A stretch of DNA of 22,430 bases from CAZXMB01 sp964641715. GTDB lineage: Bacteria; Desulfobacterota; BSN033; UBA1163. The notes below the pieces were generated by a model. That model made no database searches and was not told the origin of the DNA. It was given only the letters and a program-made list of their open reading frames with translations. Both the position numbers and the translations under genes were made by a program. The stretch is from NCBI GenBank assembly GCA_964641715.1, contig CAZXMB010000026.1, forward strand, positions 1-22,430, given 5' to 3'. Below, piece by piece: positions 22,375-22,430 of the stretch (the first letter of the stretch is position 1; every line of letters begins with the position of its first letter).

Positions 22375-22430
22375 GGATCCTCCTCCTTTCTTTTTTTCAA
22401 TGAAAAAACGGTCTCTCTTCACGTAACGCA

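Overview
The window reads as chromosomal DNA from an anaerobic, probably Desulfobacterota/deltaproteobacterium-like bacterium, most likely an environmental or uncultured lineage. This placement is inference. It rests on a selenocysteine-type glutaredoxin gene, a split B12-dependent acyl-CoA mutase, a 3-hydroxyacyl-CoA dehydrogenase/enoyl-CoA hydratase fusion in the order dehydrogenase-hydratase, two TRAP transporters, and AT-rich palindromic intergenic repeats between most genes.

Region 1 (1-5.3 kb) holds housekeeping and miscellaneous genes. A GTG-started, apparently leaderless uvrA converges on a small minus-strand glutaredoxin gene. The two are separated by a large nested palindrome. The glutaredoxin gene has an in-frame TGA exactly where its first redox cysteine should be, followed by a SECIS-like stem-loop, so it encodes a selenoprotein of about 86 residues rather than the 68-residue fragment a standard gene caller would give. 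A DUF434-type gene, also apparently leaderless, is translationally overlapped by a major facilitator permease.

Region 2 (5.4-16.1 kb) is a plus-strand catabolic cluster. A GntR/FCD regulator has a textbook -35/-10 promoter overlapped by a palindromic operator. It is followed by the B12-binding small subunit and the large catalytic subunit of a methylmalonyl-CoA-mutase-type enzyme, the dehydrogenase/hydratase fusion, an AMP-forming acyl-CoA synthetase and a hydantoinase/oxoprolinase (acetone/acetophenone carboxylase superfamily) A/B pair. The logic is import of an organic acid, ATP-dependent activation or carboxylation, CoA ligation, hydration/oxidation, and carbon-skeleton rearrangement. The substrate is not identifiable from the sequence. 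No thiolase, acyl-CoA dehydrogenase, epimerase or mutase chaperone lies in the window.

Region 3 (16.1-22.4 kb) starts with a decayed fragment of an EamA-type permease at the strand switch. It is followed by two complete minus-strand TRAP systems, each ordered dctP-dctQ-dctM in the direction of transcription: dctP2-dctQ2-dctM2, a repeat-filled gap, then dctP1-dctQ1-dctM1. They plausibly feed carboxylates to region 2, although they are on the opposite strand and could be regulated separately.

The most interesting items are the selenoprotein glutaredoxin, the unassigned mutase/HyuAB pathway, and several coding sequences whose C-terminal tails are written in intergenic-repeat sequence. No tRNA, rRNA, CRISPR array or insertion sequence was seen. 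No stretch over 300 bases lacks a gene; the longest gap is 19122-19399 (278 bases), filled by palindromic repeats.
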